Origin: Spirosoma pollinicola
GTDB taxonomy: Bacteria; Bacteroidota; Bacteroidia; Cytophagales; Spirosomataceae
Length of the DNA: 64,000 nucleotides
Reading direction: 5' to 3'
NCBI RefSeq assembly: GCF_002831565.1
Contig: NZ_CP025096.1
Span: 6,253,014-6,317,013, forward strand
In this document: one piece after another, positions 42,215 to 50,758 of the stretch
Numbering within the stretch: position 1 is the stretch's first letter
Layout: each line of letters begins with the position of its first letter
The notes under the pieces: model-generated
What the model saw: only the letters and a program-made list of their open reading frames with translations
The model's database searches: none
Told to the model about the DNA's origin: nothing
Made by a program: the position numbers and the translations under genes

Positions 42215-43906
42215 ATGAAACACATTCTACAACTTATCTTGTGTCTTGCTTTACCTTTCCAGTTACTGGCACAAACAAACTATGTGGCTTCTACACCATC
42301 TTCAGCAACTCCCGGTTCCGACAATACCTTGGTTGGGGTGGGTGCCGGCAATCTTAATATGAGTGGTGCCAGTAATCTGTTTATTGGTCGAGGCACTGGT
42401 ATATTGAATATGGCTGGTACTCAAAATGCTTTTCTTGGTGCCTCTGCAGGTAGCAAGAATAGTTCTGGGCAGAATAATTCATTTTTAGGATACAGTGCAG
42501 GTTTTGGTAACACAACTGGTAATAATAATACATTTCTTGGGTCGAATGCTGGTTATACAAACGGCAGTGGCTATAACAATGCTTTTGCTGGATACAATGC
42601 GGGATATTTCAATACGCAGGGAAATTATAACGCATTCTTTGGTAGCGGAGCTGGTTACGCCAATACACTAGGTAGTAATAATACATTCTTGGGCTCAGAC
42701 GCTGGAAGTGCCAATACAACTGGAGCTGGTAATACCTATTTAGGTTCTTTGGCTGGTGCTTCAGGAAGTAGTGCTGTCCAAAACACATTTATAGGTGCAA
42801 ATACGGGTGTTAGTAATACTGCTCCCGGAAATACTTTTATTGGTGCTGATGCTGGAAAGAATAATCAATCTGGAGGATACAACGTGTTTATTGGCTTGTC
42901 CACTGGTTTAAATAACACAACAGGTTTAGGTAATTTATTTTTAGGACAGCAAGCAGGAGTAAGTAACAGAACAGGAAATTATAACCTTTTTATGGGGAAT
43001 AGCTCTGGCAGTTCTCTAATTTCAGGAATAGGTAATACAGCTATTGGAGATGGTTCAAGTTTACGTACAACTAATGGAGACCGTAACACTAGCATTGGTC
43101 AATATGCTGGAATAGACAATTTTACCGGTTCGTATAATCTATTTATTGGATATGGTGCAAACGTAGTTGGTGGGTCTAGTAATTTGACAAATGCTGGAGC
43201 TATCGGAGCTAACGCACAGGTAGCTATTTCTAATGCTATCGTTTTAGGCAATAGTGCCAATATCGGTATTGGTACATCGGCCCCCGCTGCTAAACTAGAG
43301 CTTGTATCAAGTACGACTGGTACATCGGGCTTGCGTTTGACGAACTTGACAAGTGCTGCCAGTACAACTGCTACATCGAGTAAATTCCTGACAGTGAACG
43401 CAAGTGGTGATGTTATTCTGGCGACAGTTGCTGCGGGTAGTGGTCGCGTCGCTGCTTCCGAAGCGGATGCCTTATGGTCAAGTGATGGAAATAACCTTCA
43501 AAATACAAACGTGGGCGGAGTTGTAATAGGACCCGGTGTTAGTAAAACGCCAGCCGGATATCGTCTATACGTGGCTGATGGAGTATTAACAGAGAAAGTA
43601 AAAGTTGCTGTGAAAAGTACGGATGATTGGTCTGACCGTGTGTTTGAACAAGGCTACAAGCTCCGTGGTCTGCGTCAGGTAGAAAAATATATCAATCAGG
43701 AAAAGCACCTGCCAGGCGTTCCGTCAGCCGAAGAAGTCGTTAAAGAAGGTGTCGACGTTGGCAAGATGCAGGCCAAACTGCTTGAAAAGGTGGAAGAACT
43801 AACTCTGTACGTTATCGAATTGAAAAAAGAGAATGACATATTAAAACAGAAAAGCACTCGGCTGGAGCAACGGATGAACAAACTACAGGCTAAAACACGC
43901 AAGTAA
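42215..43906 (+). CDS. Repetitive surface protein with YadA-head-like 17-residue repeats and coiled-coil C-terminus
   Basis: 563 residues. Signal peptide about 1-20 (KHILQLILCLALPFQLLAQ). Residues 37-307 are sixteen units of 17 residues (one of 16) with consensus N-x-F-hydrophobic-G-x-x-A-G-x-x-N-x-x-G-x-x, such as NTFLGSNAGYTNGSGYN. The pattern recalls YadA-type beta-roll heads, which trimerise. Residues about 340-480 form a linker (AAKLELVSSTTGTSGLRL). The C-terminal 110 residues match Bacteroidota tail-fibre-like ends (YKLRGLRQVEKYINQEKHLPG) and finish in a strong heptad coiled coil. No anchor or T9SS domain is visible. It stops 1 nt before the next ATG, so the pair is likely translated together. 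Confidence 0.8.
   Translation: MKHILQLILCLALPFQLLAQTNYVASTPSSATPGSDNTLVGVGAGNLNMSGASNLFIGRGTGILNMAGTQNAFLGASAGSKNSSGQNNSFLGYSAGFGNTTGNNNTFLGSNAGYTNGSGYNNAFAGYNAGYFNTQGNYNAFFGSGAGYANTLGSNNTFLGSDAGSANTTGAGNTYLGSLAGASGSSAVQNTFIGANTGVSNTAPGNTFIGADAGKNNQSGGYNVFIGLSTGLNNTTGLGNLFLGQQAGVSNRTGNYNLFMGNSSGSSLISGIGNTAIGDGSSLRTTNGDRNTSIGQYAGIDNFTGSYNLFIGYGANVVGGSSNLTNAGAIGANAQVAISNAIVLGNSANIGIGTSAPAAKLELVSSTTGTSGLRLTNLTSAASTTATSSKFLTVNASGDVILATVAAGSGRVAASEADALWSSDGNNLQNTNVGGVVIGPGVSKTPAGYRLYVADGVLTEKVKVAVKSTDDWSDRVFEQGYKLRGLRQVEKYINQEKHLPGVPSAEEVVKEGVDVGKMQAKLLEKVEELTLYVIELKKENDILKQKSTRLEQRMNKLQAKTRK
42323..43135 (+). repeat. Sixteen in-frame 51-nt coding repeats
   Basis: Region coding for residues 37-307 of the surface protein. 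Units of 51 nt (one of 48) keep a protein consensus but the nucleotide sequence varies, so they are old, diversified repeats rather than a recent tandem expansion or a CRISPR array. Confidence 0.85.
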
Positions 43907-43907
43907 T

Positions 43908-44444
43908 ATGAGACTCCTACTAACTCTAACGGGATGTTGTCTATCCTTACTGACATTTGCGCAGACGACTCCGCAATCATTGCGAATTCAATTGAACTAC
44001 GAAAAATCAGGTCAGTACCTGGAACAAGCTGTAGAAACGATAGAAGCTGTAAACACAGTAGGTACAACTAGTACTGTTGCTTATCAGGCTGGTCGTTCGA
44101 TTACAATGCTGCCCGGTTTTAACGCTAAAAGTGGTAGCTTATTCACTGCTGATATTAAACCAGTTGTTAGTAAAACATCCGAAGTTTCGCTGCAGTTGAA
44201 AGCCTATCCTAATCCTTTTCAACAGTCTACTACGATTGATTATTATCTACCCGCAGATGGTAGTGTAACTTTGTTGATCACAGATGCACAGGGGAAAGTT
44301 ATTAGTCAACTTATCCAGAATGAAAGTCAATCGGCCGGAAAGCATCAAATAGAGTGGCAACCAACAGCCGCAAATGCCGGTGTTTATATTCCTATTATTG
44401 AATCTAATAAACAGAAAGCCGTTGGCCGCTTAGTTAAAAATTAA
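43908..44444 (+). CDS. Small secreted protein with T9SS type-A sorting domain
   Basis: 178 residues. Signal peptide about 1-20 (LLTLTGCCLSLLTFAQ). A short Cytophagales-type segment has VAYQAGRSITMLPGFNAKSGSLF (about 59-82). The last 85 residues are a type-A sorting domain: LKAYPNPFQQSTTIDYYLP, VTLLITDAQGKVISQL, GKHQIEWQP and the ending YIPIIESNKQKAVGRLVKN. The mature cargo part is only about 70 residues, so the protein is nearly all sorting domain. Start is 1 nt after the repeat-protein stop, which suggests coupled translation and a shared function at the cell surface. A terminator follows 26 nt downstream. Confidence 0.85.
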   Translation: MRLLLTLTGCCLSLLTFAQTTPQSLRIQLNYEKSGQYLEQAVETIEAVNTVGTTSTVAYQAGRSITMLPGFNAKSGSLFTADIKPVVSKTSEVSLQLKAYPNPFQQSTTIDYYLPADGSVTLLITDAQGKVISQLIQNESQSAGKHQIEWQPTAANAGVYIPIIESNKQKAVGRLVKN

Positions 44445-44470
44445 ATTTTATTGGTAACAAAAAATGTACC

Positions 44471-44508
44471 AAAAAGAGACCCGTTCCTGACAAACGGGTC
44501 TCTTTTTT
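44471..44508 (+). terminator. Rho-independent terminator after the T9SS cargo gene
   Basis: Arms 44471-44485 (AAAAAGAGACCCGTT) and 44493-44508 pair perfectly with a 7-nt loop and are followed by a T-run. It closes the two-gene surface-protein unit. Confidence 0.93.
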
Positions 44509-44521
44509 ATTTAAGCTTCAT

Positions 44522-44529
44522 TAGTTTTG
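44522..44529 (+). promoter_or_regulatory. Possible -7 box for the first Wzi gene
   Basis: TAGTTTTG matches TAnnTTTG, 99 nt before the ATG at 44628. The upstream region is the T-rich terminator tail, so the -33 element is uncertain. Confidence 0.3.
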
Positions 44530-44627
44530 CACGACCATAGTCTCAAAAAGTAAGGTAACTTATACTAAAGAGAAGTACAGGACCTTATATAAGTACCCTC
44601 TTTCACCCACATTCTAATCGACAGTCA

Positions 44628-46169
44628 ATGCATCCTTGCGCAAAGTCAAGCTTGTTGTACGTATTCTCCTTTTTGATCATTGTTTCATTTACTATACAGG
44701 CACAACCTATTCGTAAGCCTACTCAATACACTGCTGAAATAGGAACCTACCTGTCTTCGTCGACTGAAACGCCATTCTGGTTACGGACAAATCAGTATGG
44801 CATTGTCTCGAATCAATCGCCTTCAGCAACTTTCCGCGCTGGTTTGTATAGCGATTATGATACGGCTCGACACAGTACCGGGCGATGGCGTAACTCAAAA
44901 TATGATCTGGGATATGGACTTAATGTTGTTGCCAATGCCAATCAGAACCACCTGCCTTATGAGCGGCAGGTGTTGCTTCCCGAAGCATACGTAAAAGTAA
45001 GAAGAGGTATTTTCGAAGTTTACATCGGAAGACGACGGGAGAAGTTCGGTTTGGCCGATTCAACATTATCGACGGGTTCATATGCCTGGTCGGGCAATGC
45101 AATGCCAATTCCCAAATTTCAAATTTCAATTCCCAGTTTCACGCCAATAGGTTTTACAAAAGGCTGGTTAGCTGTTCAGGGAACATTTGCACACGGCTAT
45201 ATGGATGCGAACGGGTATATAAAAAACTCCATGCTGCATCAAAAATCACTCTACTTTCGTTTTGGCCGAACGCAGGATGTTGTGCGGGTATATGGCGGGT
45301 TAAACCATCAGGCCGTATGGGGGGGGAAGATTGCCGATCCTGCCAATATACCGCCTTCTATTCAGGCTAATGGTAAGTTACCATCAGGCCTGATGAATTA
45401 TTTTTATGTTGTATCGACTCTATATCCTAAACAGACAGATACCAGCCAATATAATTATTTTGATTTGACTAACCGGGTTGGGAATCATCTTGGATCGGTA
45501 GACGTGGCAATCGAGATTGACCTGGTACGAAACACGTTGTATTTCTATCGCCAGAGTATCTATGAAGACGGGTCGCTATTCTACCTGATTAATATTGCTG
45601 ATGGCCTGAACGGCATGCGAATTCGGAGAAATGCGCCTAACGCTATCGTGCGTGACATTTTATTTGAATTTTTAAATACGACCAGCCAGGGTGGACCCGA
45701 ATTTATAATTGATGATCCAGGCAAGCGGGGGAAAGATGATTATTTTAATCATCAGCAATTCCGTGACGGATGGGCGTATCGGCAGCACACAATCGGTACA
45801 CCCTTTATTCCGCCCGCTCTGGGTCCTAATGATCAATATCCTAGTGGCACATTCACGGCAAACAATCGGGTTTATGTCTTTCATACAGGACTGGCAGGAA
45901 GTTTACCTATGCGGTGGCGGGTGTTGGCAAACCCTATAACCTATCAGGTGAAACTATCGTACAGCCGAAATTTTGGTACCTATAACCAACCTTTTGAATC
46001 TGTTCGAAATCAATTTTCGGCTTATGCTTCAGTTGCTGCGCCTGTTAATGTTTTAGGGGGTATTCAACTTACAGGGAGTCTGGCTGTGGATGCCGGGAAA
46101 CTTTACCCAAACAGTGTTGGTACATTTATCAGTATACGAAAGTCGTGGCAAACAAATGAGGTGAAGTAA
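44628..46169 (+). CDS. Capsule assembly Wzi family outer-membrane protein (copy 1)
   Basis: 513 residues. Signal peptide about 1-25 (ending FTIQAQP). Many alternating beta strands suggest an outer-membrane barrel, as in Wzi, an 18-strand lectin that anchors exopolysaccharide to the cell surface. Segments seen: ETPFWLRTNQYGIV (about 45-58), DLGYGLNVV, GRRREKFGLADSTLSTGSYAWSG and GIQLTGSLAVDAGKLYPNSVGTFISIRK at the end. These are shared with the second copy at 47772, so the genes are paralogues that flank the initiating transferase. A 183-nt gap from the cargo gene holds a terminator and a possible promoter. Confidence 0.88.
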   Translation: MHPCAKSSLLYVFSFLIIVSFTIQAQPIRKPTQYTAEIGTYLSSSTETPFWLRTNQYGIVSNQSPSATFRAGLYSDYDTARHSTGRWRNSKYDLGYGLNVVANANQNHLPYERQVLLPEAYVKVRRGIFEVYIGRRREKFGLADSTLSTGSYAWSGNAMPIPKFQISIPSFTPIGFTKGWLAVQGTFAHGYMDANGYIKNSMLHQKSLYFRFGRTQDVVRVYGGLNHQAVWGGKIADPANIPPSIQANGKLPSGLMNYFYVVSTLYPKQTDTSQYNYFDLTNRVGNHLGSVDVAIEIDLVRNTLYFYRQSIYEDGSLFYLINIADGLNGMRIRRNAPNAIVRDILFEFLNTTSQGGPEFIIDDPGKRGKDDYFNHQQFRDGWAYRQHTIGTPFIPPALGPNDQYPSGTFTANNRVYVFHTGLAGSLPMRWRVLANPITYQVKLSYSRNFGTYNQPFESVRNQFSAYASVAAPVNVLGGIQLTGSLAVDAGKLYPNSVGTFISIRKSWQTNEVK

Positions 46170-46352
46170 AGCAACCGATCAGTAAAATAAGTAAATAGGA
46201 TTTTTACGAGATGGTATTTCTAGTTAATTTGCCACTTGATTTGGTAAACCGTACGATAATATTCATGTAGACTCATCAACTCTATGCTCTACTTTAGCGT
46301 ACTATGAGTTGACAGTCGTATGGTCAATCATTGATCGGTAAATTTTAGAGGA

Positions 46353-47732
46353 ATGAGGCATCGCTATTCCATATTGTTTTTTCCGCTTCATGTAATCGTT
46401 GATTTCCTGAGCTTGAACACCGCTTTTGTTGGAGCTTATTTTATAAAATTTCAACAACTTGAAGCCGTTTTTCAACCACCTTATACATCTCTGTGGGTGC
46501 TGTTCAACGTAGTTTGGCTGGCAGAGATCCTGGTGCTTAAGCCCTATATATATCCTCGTCAGTTATTTAAAGCTTACCATTTAATAAAAAAATTATTAAT
46601 TCTGATGGCTATTCATATAGCTATCATTTCCGTTTATTGGGTAGCTGTTAAAGGATATTATTATTCTCGAGAGCATCTATTTATAACGTATATCCTATTT
46701 ACAGGGTTGGCCGCAGCCTTTCGGATTGGAAGTGTACTGTTTTTGCAGGAATACAGGGCTCGAGGGTATAATAACAGGCGCTACGTGATTGTTGGATACG
46801 GTAAGCTGGCTGCGTCAATTCAGAGTTTCTACGATACACATCCAGAAATGGGCTTTCGATTCCACGGTTATTTTGATCAACCCTCCGCTGACAATAAAGG
46901 GATACTTAGAGGAGGATACGATGATCTGTATGCCTGCATAGAATCGGATGGTATAGACTGTGTTTATTGTTGCATGCCCTATATTGATAATGGCCGCATG
47001 AAAACTATTGTTGAAAACGCAGAAAATGTTGATTATCAAGTGAAATTATTAGTTGATTTTAGAGGATTTCTAGCTCGGGGAGCTTCTGTTGAATACCATG
47101 ATTTTTTGCCTGTATTAAGTCTGTCGTCACAAATGTTAGCTGACTTTCAGGTTAATACACTAAAGCGATCGTTCGATATCCTGTTTTCTATGGCGGCTCT
47201 GGGATTAGGACTACCTTTATTTCTCATTCTTGCCGCTATAACACGGTTTACATCGAAAGGGCCAATTTTTTATGCGCAGGAGCGGATTGGACAGGAGGGC
47301 AAGCCTTTTAAGATATACAAGTTCCGGAGTATGTATGTAAACTCTGAGAAGTCAGGACCCGTGTTGTCTGGCGGTCTGCTCGACGCAAGGATTACGCCTT
47401 GGGGGCGGTTTATGCGGAGTACCCGGCTTGACGAAGTTCCGCAATTCTACAATGTTTTAATTGGCGATATGTCGGTTGTAGGTCCTCGGCCAGAACGTCA
47501 GTACTTTATTGATCAAATTGTTGAGATCGCACCGGAGTATCGTTCTTTGTTAAAAGTAAAGCCTGGTATTACCTCAATCGGTCAGATTAAATACGGGTAT
47601 GCCGCCAATATTGATGAAATGGTTCAGCGCTTACGATATGATCTTCTTTACCCAAAACGGCGGTCATTCTTATTCGATATGTGGATCATTGCCCAAACGC
47701 TGCGGGTGATGGCCCAGGGCCGCGGCAAGTAA
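46353..47732 (+). CDS. Exopolysaccharide initiating transferase (undecaprenyl-phosphate glycosyl-1-phosphate transferase, WcaJ-like)
   Basis: 459 residues. Five membrane segments fill the first 125 residues, followed by a CoA-binding-like domain (YVIVGYGKLAASIQSFY, about 148-165) and the C-terminal catalytic domain (from about 270). Conserved catalytic-domain motifs: KRSFDILFS, GPIFYAQERIGQEGKPFKIYKFRSM, TRLDEVPQFYNVLIGDMSVVGPRPERQYF. It transfers a sugar-1-phosphate to undecaprenyl phosphate to begin each repeat unit. Its stop is 39 nt before the ATG of Wzi copy 2. No adjacent UDP-sugar enzyme indicates which sugar it uses; WcaJ-like proteins often use UDP-glucose. Confidence 0.92.
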   Translation: MRHRYSILFFPLHVIVDFLSLNTAFVGAYFIKFQQLEAVFQPPYTSLWVLFNVVWLAEILVLKPYIYPRQLFKAYHLIKKLLILMAIHIAIISVYWVAVKGYYYSREHLFITYILFTGLAAAFRIGSVLFLQEYRARGYNNRRYVIVGYGKLAASIQSFYDTHPEMGFRFHGYFDQPSADNKGILRGGYDDLYACIESDGIDCVYCCMPYIDNGRMKTIVENAENVDYQVKLLVDFRGFLARGASVEYHDFLPVLSLSSQMLADFQVNTLKRSFDILFSMAALGLGLPLFLILAAITRFTSKGPIFYAQERIGQEGKPFKIYKFRSMYVNSEKSGPVLSGGLLDARITPWGRFMRSTRLDEVPQFYNVLIGDMSVVGPRPERQYFIDQIVEIAPEYRSLLKVKPGITSIGQIKYGYAANIDEMVQRLRYDLLYPKRRSFLFDMWIIAQTLRVMAQGRGK

Positions 47733-47771
47733 TTGCTGGTATATACTCAACGGAATAATCGGCCTCTTTCT

Positions 47772-49292
47772 ATGCTATTTAGGATACTGACGATTTGTTA
47801 TGGATTAATTATTCTTAACGGTAGTTCATTGGTTTATGGACAACGTGTTAACCAATACCAGCTTGAAGTAGGGGCGTTGGGAGCCTCAGATCAAACCCCT
47901 TTTTGGTTAAGAGCTAACCAATATGGCATTGTTCCTCTTACTAATCCGGCAGTACGGTTAAATGCTGCACTTCATTCGGATTATAAACCAACTGACAGTA
48001 CAGGCCGTCGATCAAAAATAGACTGGGGGTACGGTCTCAATGTTGTTGGAAACATAGGAAAAACTAATCAGTTTCTCGTTCCCGAGGCATATTTGAAAGG
48101 ACGAATAGGTGCGTTTGAACTCTATGCCGGACGTCGAAAAGAGATTATTGGTCTTGTTGATACGCTTTTGACAAGCGGTTCTTATATATGGTCCGGTAAT
48201 ACTCTGCCATTTCCCAAAATCCAATTGGCGTTGCCTGCTTTTACACCCATCCCATTTACGGCAGGAGTATTGTCTGTTATGGGTACATTCTCGCACGGGT
48301 GGTTTGAAAATGCCGACCGTTTAGTAAAGGGCTCATATCTTCATCAATCGTCATTTTATGGGCGATTTGGGAAGCCATCATGGCGAGTACGCTTATATGG
48401 TGGTTTCAACCACCAGGTCATGTGGGCTGGATACTCTGATTATTTAGACAACTCAGTATCTGCAAATGGGAAATTACCCTCAAATATCAAATATTTTCCT
48501 GCTGTTGTACTCGGTACACGTAATCCGTTTCCTGCTGATCAGAGTATTCAGACAATCACTCATTTTGAAGAGAATCGAATTGGTAATCACTTAGGATCAA
48601 TTGATTTTGCACTTGAGATCAAGCTGAACCACTGGAATTTGTTTGGATACCGGCAATTCCTGTATGATGATGGTTCGCTGTTTTATGGGACGAATCTGGT
48701 AGATGGACTAAACGGATTACGGATACGGAATAGCGATCAACCCACAGGGGCTGCTTTTTTTCTGAAACAACTAACATTTGAGTATTTATTTACAGGAAGC
48801 CAGGGCGGAGATTTGTTTATTCTTGACGATCCACAACGTCGAGGTCGTGATGATTACTTTAATAATAGTCAATATGTTGATGGATGGACATACTTTGGCC
48901 GAACAATAGGAACGCCATTTCTGACACCCCAGCAAGAAGTAAGTTCGGCATTGCCACCCCGCTATGGGATAGCTAACAACCGGGTCAGCCTTTTTCACCT
49001 TGGCATTAGTGCGCTGATCGCTAACAAAGTGGATATAATCGCCAAGCTGTCTTACAGCAAAAATGCCGGAACATATCCTATTCCCTATCTGACTGTTCCA
49101 ACCCAATTTTCAGGTTTACTAACCGCATCAATTCCTGTTGGAATATTGGGAGGAACCGTGTTGAACGGATCATTCGCCGTTGATTCAGGTAAACTACTGC
49201 CCAATAGCGTAGGGGGGTATATAAGTTTGCGTAAAACGGGCGTTCTTGGTACTCATCGGCGAGCATTAGTTTCCCCTCGCCGGGGGTTTTGA
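47772..49292 (+). CDS. Capsule assembly Wzi family outer-membrane protein (copy 2)
   Basis: 506 residues from the ATG at 47772; the TTG at 47733 directly after the upstream stop would only add 13 polar residues ahead of the signal peptide. Signal peptide about 1-24 (ending SLVYGQ). Same beta-barrel pattern as copy 1: TPFWLRANQYGIV, WGYGLNVVGN, AGRRKEIIGLVDTLLTSGSYIWSG and TVLNGSFAVDSGKLLPNSVGGYISLRK. Probably anchors polymer outside the cell, possibly with different polymer preference from copy 1. The last 13 residues (HRRALVSPRRGF) are basic and absent from copy 1. It ends the locus; a GC-richer region follows. Confidence 0.87.
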   Translation: MLFRILTICYGLIILNGSSLVYGQRVNQYQLEVGALGASDQTPFWLRANQYGIVPLTNPAVRLNAALHSDYKPTDSTGRRSKIDWGYGLNVVGNIGKTNQFLVPEAYLKGRIGAFELYAGRRKEIIGLVDTLLTSGSYIWSGNTLPFPKIQLALPAFTPIPFTAGVLSVMGTFSHGWFENADRLVKGSYLHQSSFYGRFGKPSWRVRLYGGFNHQVMWAGYSDYLDNSVSANGKLPSNIKYFPAVVLGTRNPFPADQSIQTITHFEENRIGNHLGSIDFALEIKLNHWNLFGYRQFLYDDGSLFYGTNLVDGLNGLRIRNSDQPTGAAFFLKQLTFEYLFTGSQGGDLFILDDPQRRGRDDYFNNSQYVDGWTYFGRTIGTPFLTPQQEVSSALPPRYGIANNRVSLFHLGISALIANKVDIIAKLSYSKNAGTYPIPYLTVPTQFSGLLTASIPVGILGGTVLNGSFAVDSGKLLPNSVGGYISLRKTGVLGTHRRALVSPRRGF

Positions 49293-49379
49293 CAAAATTT
49301 TATAGGCGCTTAGGCAGCCCGCTGACGAACTTTCATGCGTTTTTAACTGCTGCAAGGGCGGTGTATGGTAAGCAAGCGT

Positions 49380-49387
49380 TACTTTTG
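49380..49387 (+). promoter_or_regulatory. Possible -7 box for the serine hydrolase gene
   Basis: TACTTTTG fits TAnnTTTG, 58 nt before the ATG at 49438. No clear -33 element. The 145-nt gap holds nothing else I recognise. Confidence 0.35.
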
Positions 49388-49437
49388 TCAAAACTTTGTT
49401 TAATAATATAGTTACTACAACGAATAAGTGGGGTTGA

Positions 49438-50685
49438 ATGGGGAGAATGAATAAATTCTGGAGTTGGGTTAGCGTTTTAGTACTGGTAGGAATAGGCGTA
49501 TCCTGTGGGCAGGACCAGAAAAACCTGAATCAGTCGGCGCGGGCATTGCGTAGCTGCGCTGATGAACAGAAATTAACGGCCACAGAACAAACAACCGTCC
49601 GGCAGCAGATCAACGCGGATGAGAAAACCCGAAAGATCGAAGAAATATTCCGGCAGAAAGTTCGGGGTGGCCTGAATGGTAATGTGCTGGTGGCTCAAAA
49701 AGGCATGGTTTTATACAAGAAATGCTTTGGTTTGGGCCATTTTGAACGTAGCCAGCGTGACTCACTATTTGAGGATTCAAAGTTCCAGCTAGCGTCTTTA
49801 TCCAAGACCTTCACAGCCGTTGGCACGTTAAAGCTGATTGAAGCGGGCAAAATCAAGTTCGAGGATACAATTCAACGATTTTACCCTGACTTCCCGTATC
49901 ACGGCATCACCATTCGGGAGTTACTGAGCCACCGCAGCGGCTTGCCAAATTATCAGTACGCCTTCGATGACAGCATGAAGGTAAATTTCTACAAAAAAGA
50001 AAAACCCTACCCGTCAAACGCCACCATTATGCACTGGTTTGCGACAGTCAAACCAACTCCCAAGCCGTATAACATTCCGGGCCGGGGATTCAGCTATAGC
50101 AACACTAATTACATGGTGTTGGCCTCGATCATTGAGAAGGCGACCGGCCAGAGCTACGAAGCGTTCATTCAGAAAAATATTTTTGAGCCGCTGGGTATGC
50201 ACCAGACTTTTGTGGCGACAACAAAAAATGATTCTATTAACCACCATCGAACGGCAGGATACCAATGGAATAGACGTATTCCCAAAGATTATTACGATGA
50301 TGTTGTTGGTGATAAAGGTATTTATTCAACTACAGGCGATTTGTTTCGATGGTACCGCGCTCTGAACGGAGACTGTTTACTGCCGAAGAAGATGCTCGCT
50401 GAAGCATTTGTGCCGCGTAGTTTTGAAAAGAAAGGAGCTAAAAATTATGGTTACGGTTTCCGAATGATGCTAAACGATACCAATCAACCCGAATATATTT
50501 ACCATTCGGGCTGGTGGAAGGGATACAATACCATGTTCTGGTTCAGTCCTAAAGATGAATACGTTATTATAATCCTCGGGAACCGCTACAACACAACCGT
50601 TTACCAGGTTAAAGAGCTCATTGAGATACTGCATGGTGGAGCGAATAGCAAAGTAGCGTCCGAAGAAAGCGAAGTGGAAATATGA
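49438..50685 (+). CDS. Serine hydrolase lipoprotein, class C beta-lactamase/penicillin-binding family
   Basis: 415 residues. Lipobox VGIGVSCGQ puts the lipid-modified Cys at residue 23, so it is anchored to a membrane facing the periplasm or surface. Catalytic motifs: SLSK (Ser120-Lys123) in QLASLSKTFTAVG, YSN in FSYSNTNYMVLA, and HSG in YHSGWWKGYNT, the KTG-equivalent. Family members cleave D-alanyl peptides or ester bonds and only some are beta-lactamases, so antibiotic resistance should not be assumed. It is the first gene after the polysaccharide locus and is followed by a terminator. Confidence 0.9.
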   Translation: MGRMNKFWSWVSVLVLVGIGVSCGQDQKNLNQSARALRSCADEQKLTATEQTTVRQQINADEKTRKIEEIFRQKVRGGLNGNVLVAQKGMVLYKKCFGLGHFERSQRDSLFEDSKFQLASLSKTFTAVGTLKLIEAGKIKFEDTIQRFYPDFPYHGITIRELLSHRSGLPNYQYAFDDSMKVNFYKKEKPYPSNATIMHWFATVKPTPKPYNIPGRGFSYSNTNYMVLASIIEKATGQSYEAFIQKNIFEPLGMHQTFVATTKNDSINHHRTAGYQWNRRIPKDYYDDVVGDKGIYSTTGDLFRWYRALNGDCLLPKKMLAEAFVPRSFEKKGAKNYGYGFRMMLNDTNQPEYIYHSGWWKGYNTMFWFSPKDEYVIIILGNRYNTTVYQVKELIEILHGGANSKVASEESEVEI

Positions 50686-50690
50686 GTAGA

Positions 50691-50714
50691 GCCGACCGGA
50701 AGGTCGGCTTTTTC
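50691..50714 (+). terminator. Rho-independent terminator after the serine hydrolase
   Basis: GCCGACC (50691-50697) and GGTCGGC (50702-50708) pair perfectly around a GGAA tetraloop, followed by TTTTTC and a T-rich tail. Confidence 0.92.
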
Positions 50715-50758
50715 TGTTTTTGACCTATTAACGTTGCTCGTAGAGCTATCAATCCTTC

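Noticed and set aside
42323..43135. CRISPR-like or satellite array
   Set aside because: Units are in frame, 51 nt, and vary at nucleotide level while keeping a protein consensus; they have no spacers and code for a surface protein.
49438..50685. Antibiotic-resistance beta-lactamase
   Set aside because: The SxxK, YxN and HxG motifs define the broad serine hydrolase family; nothing here separates a true class C beta-lactamase from an esterase or peptidase.
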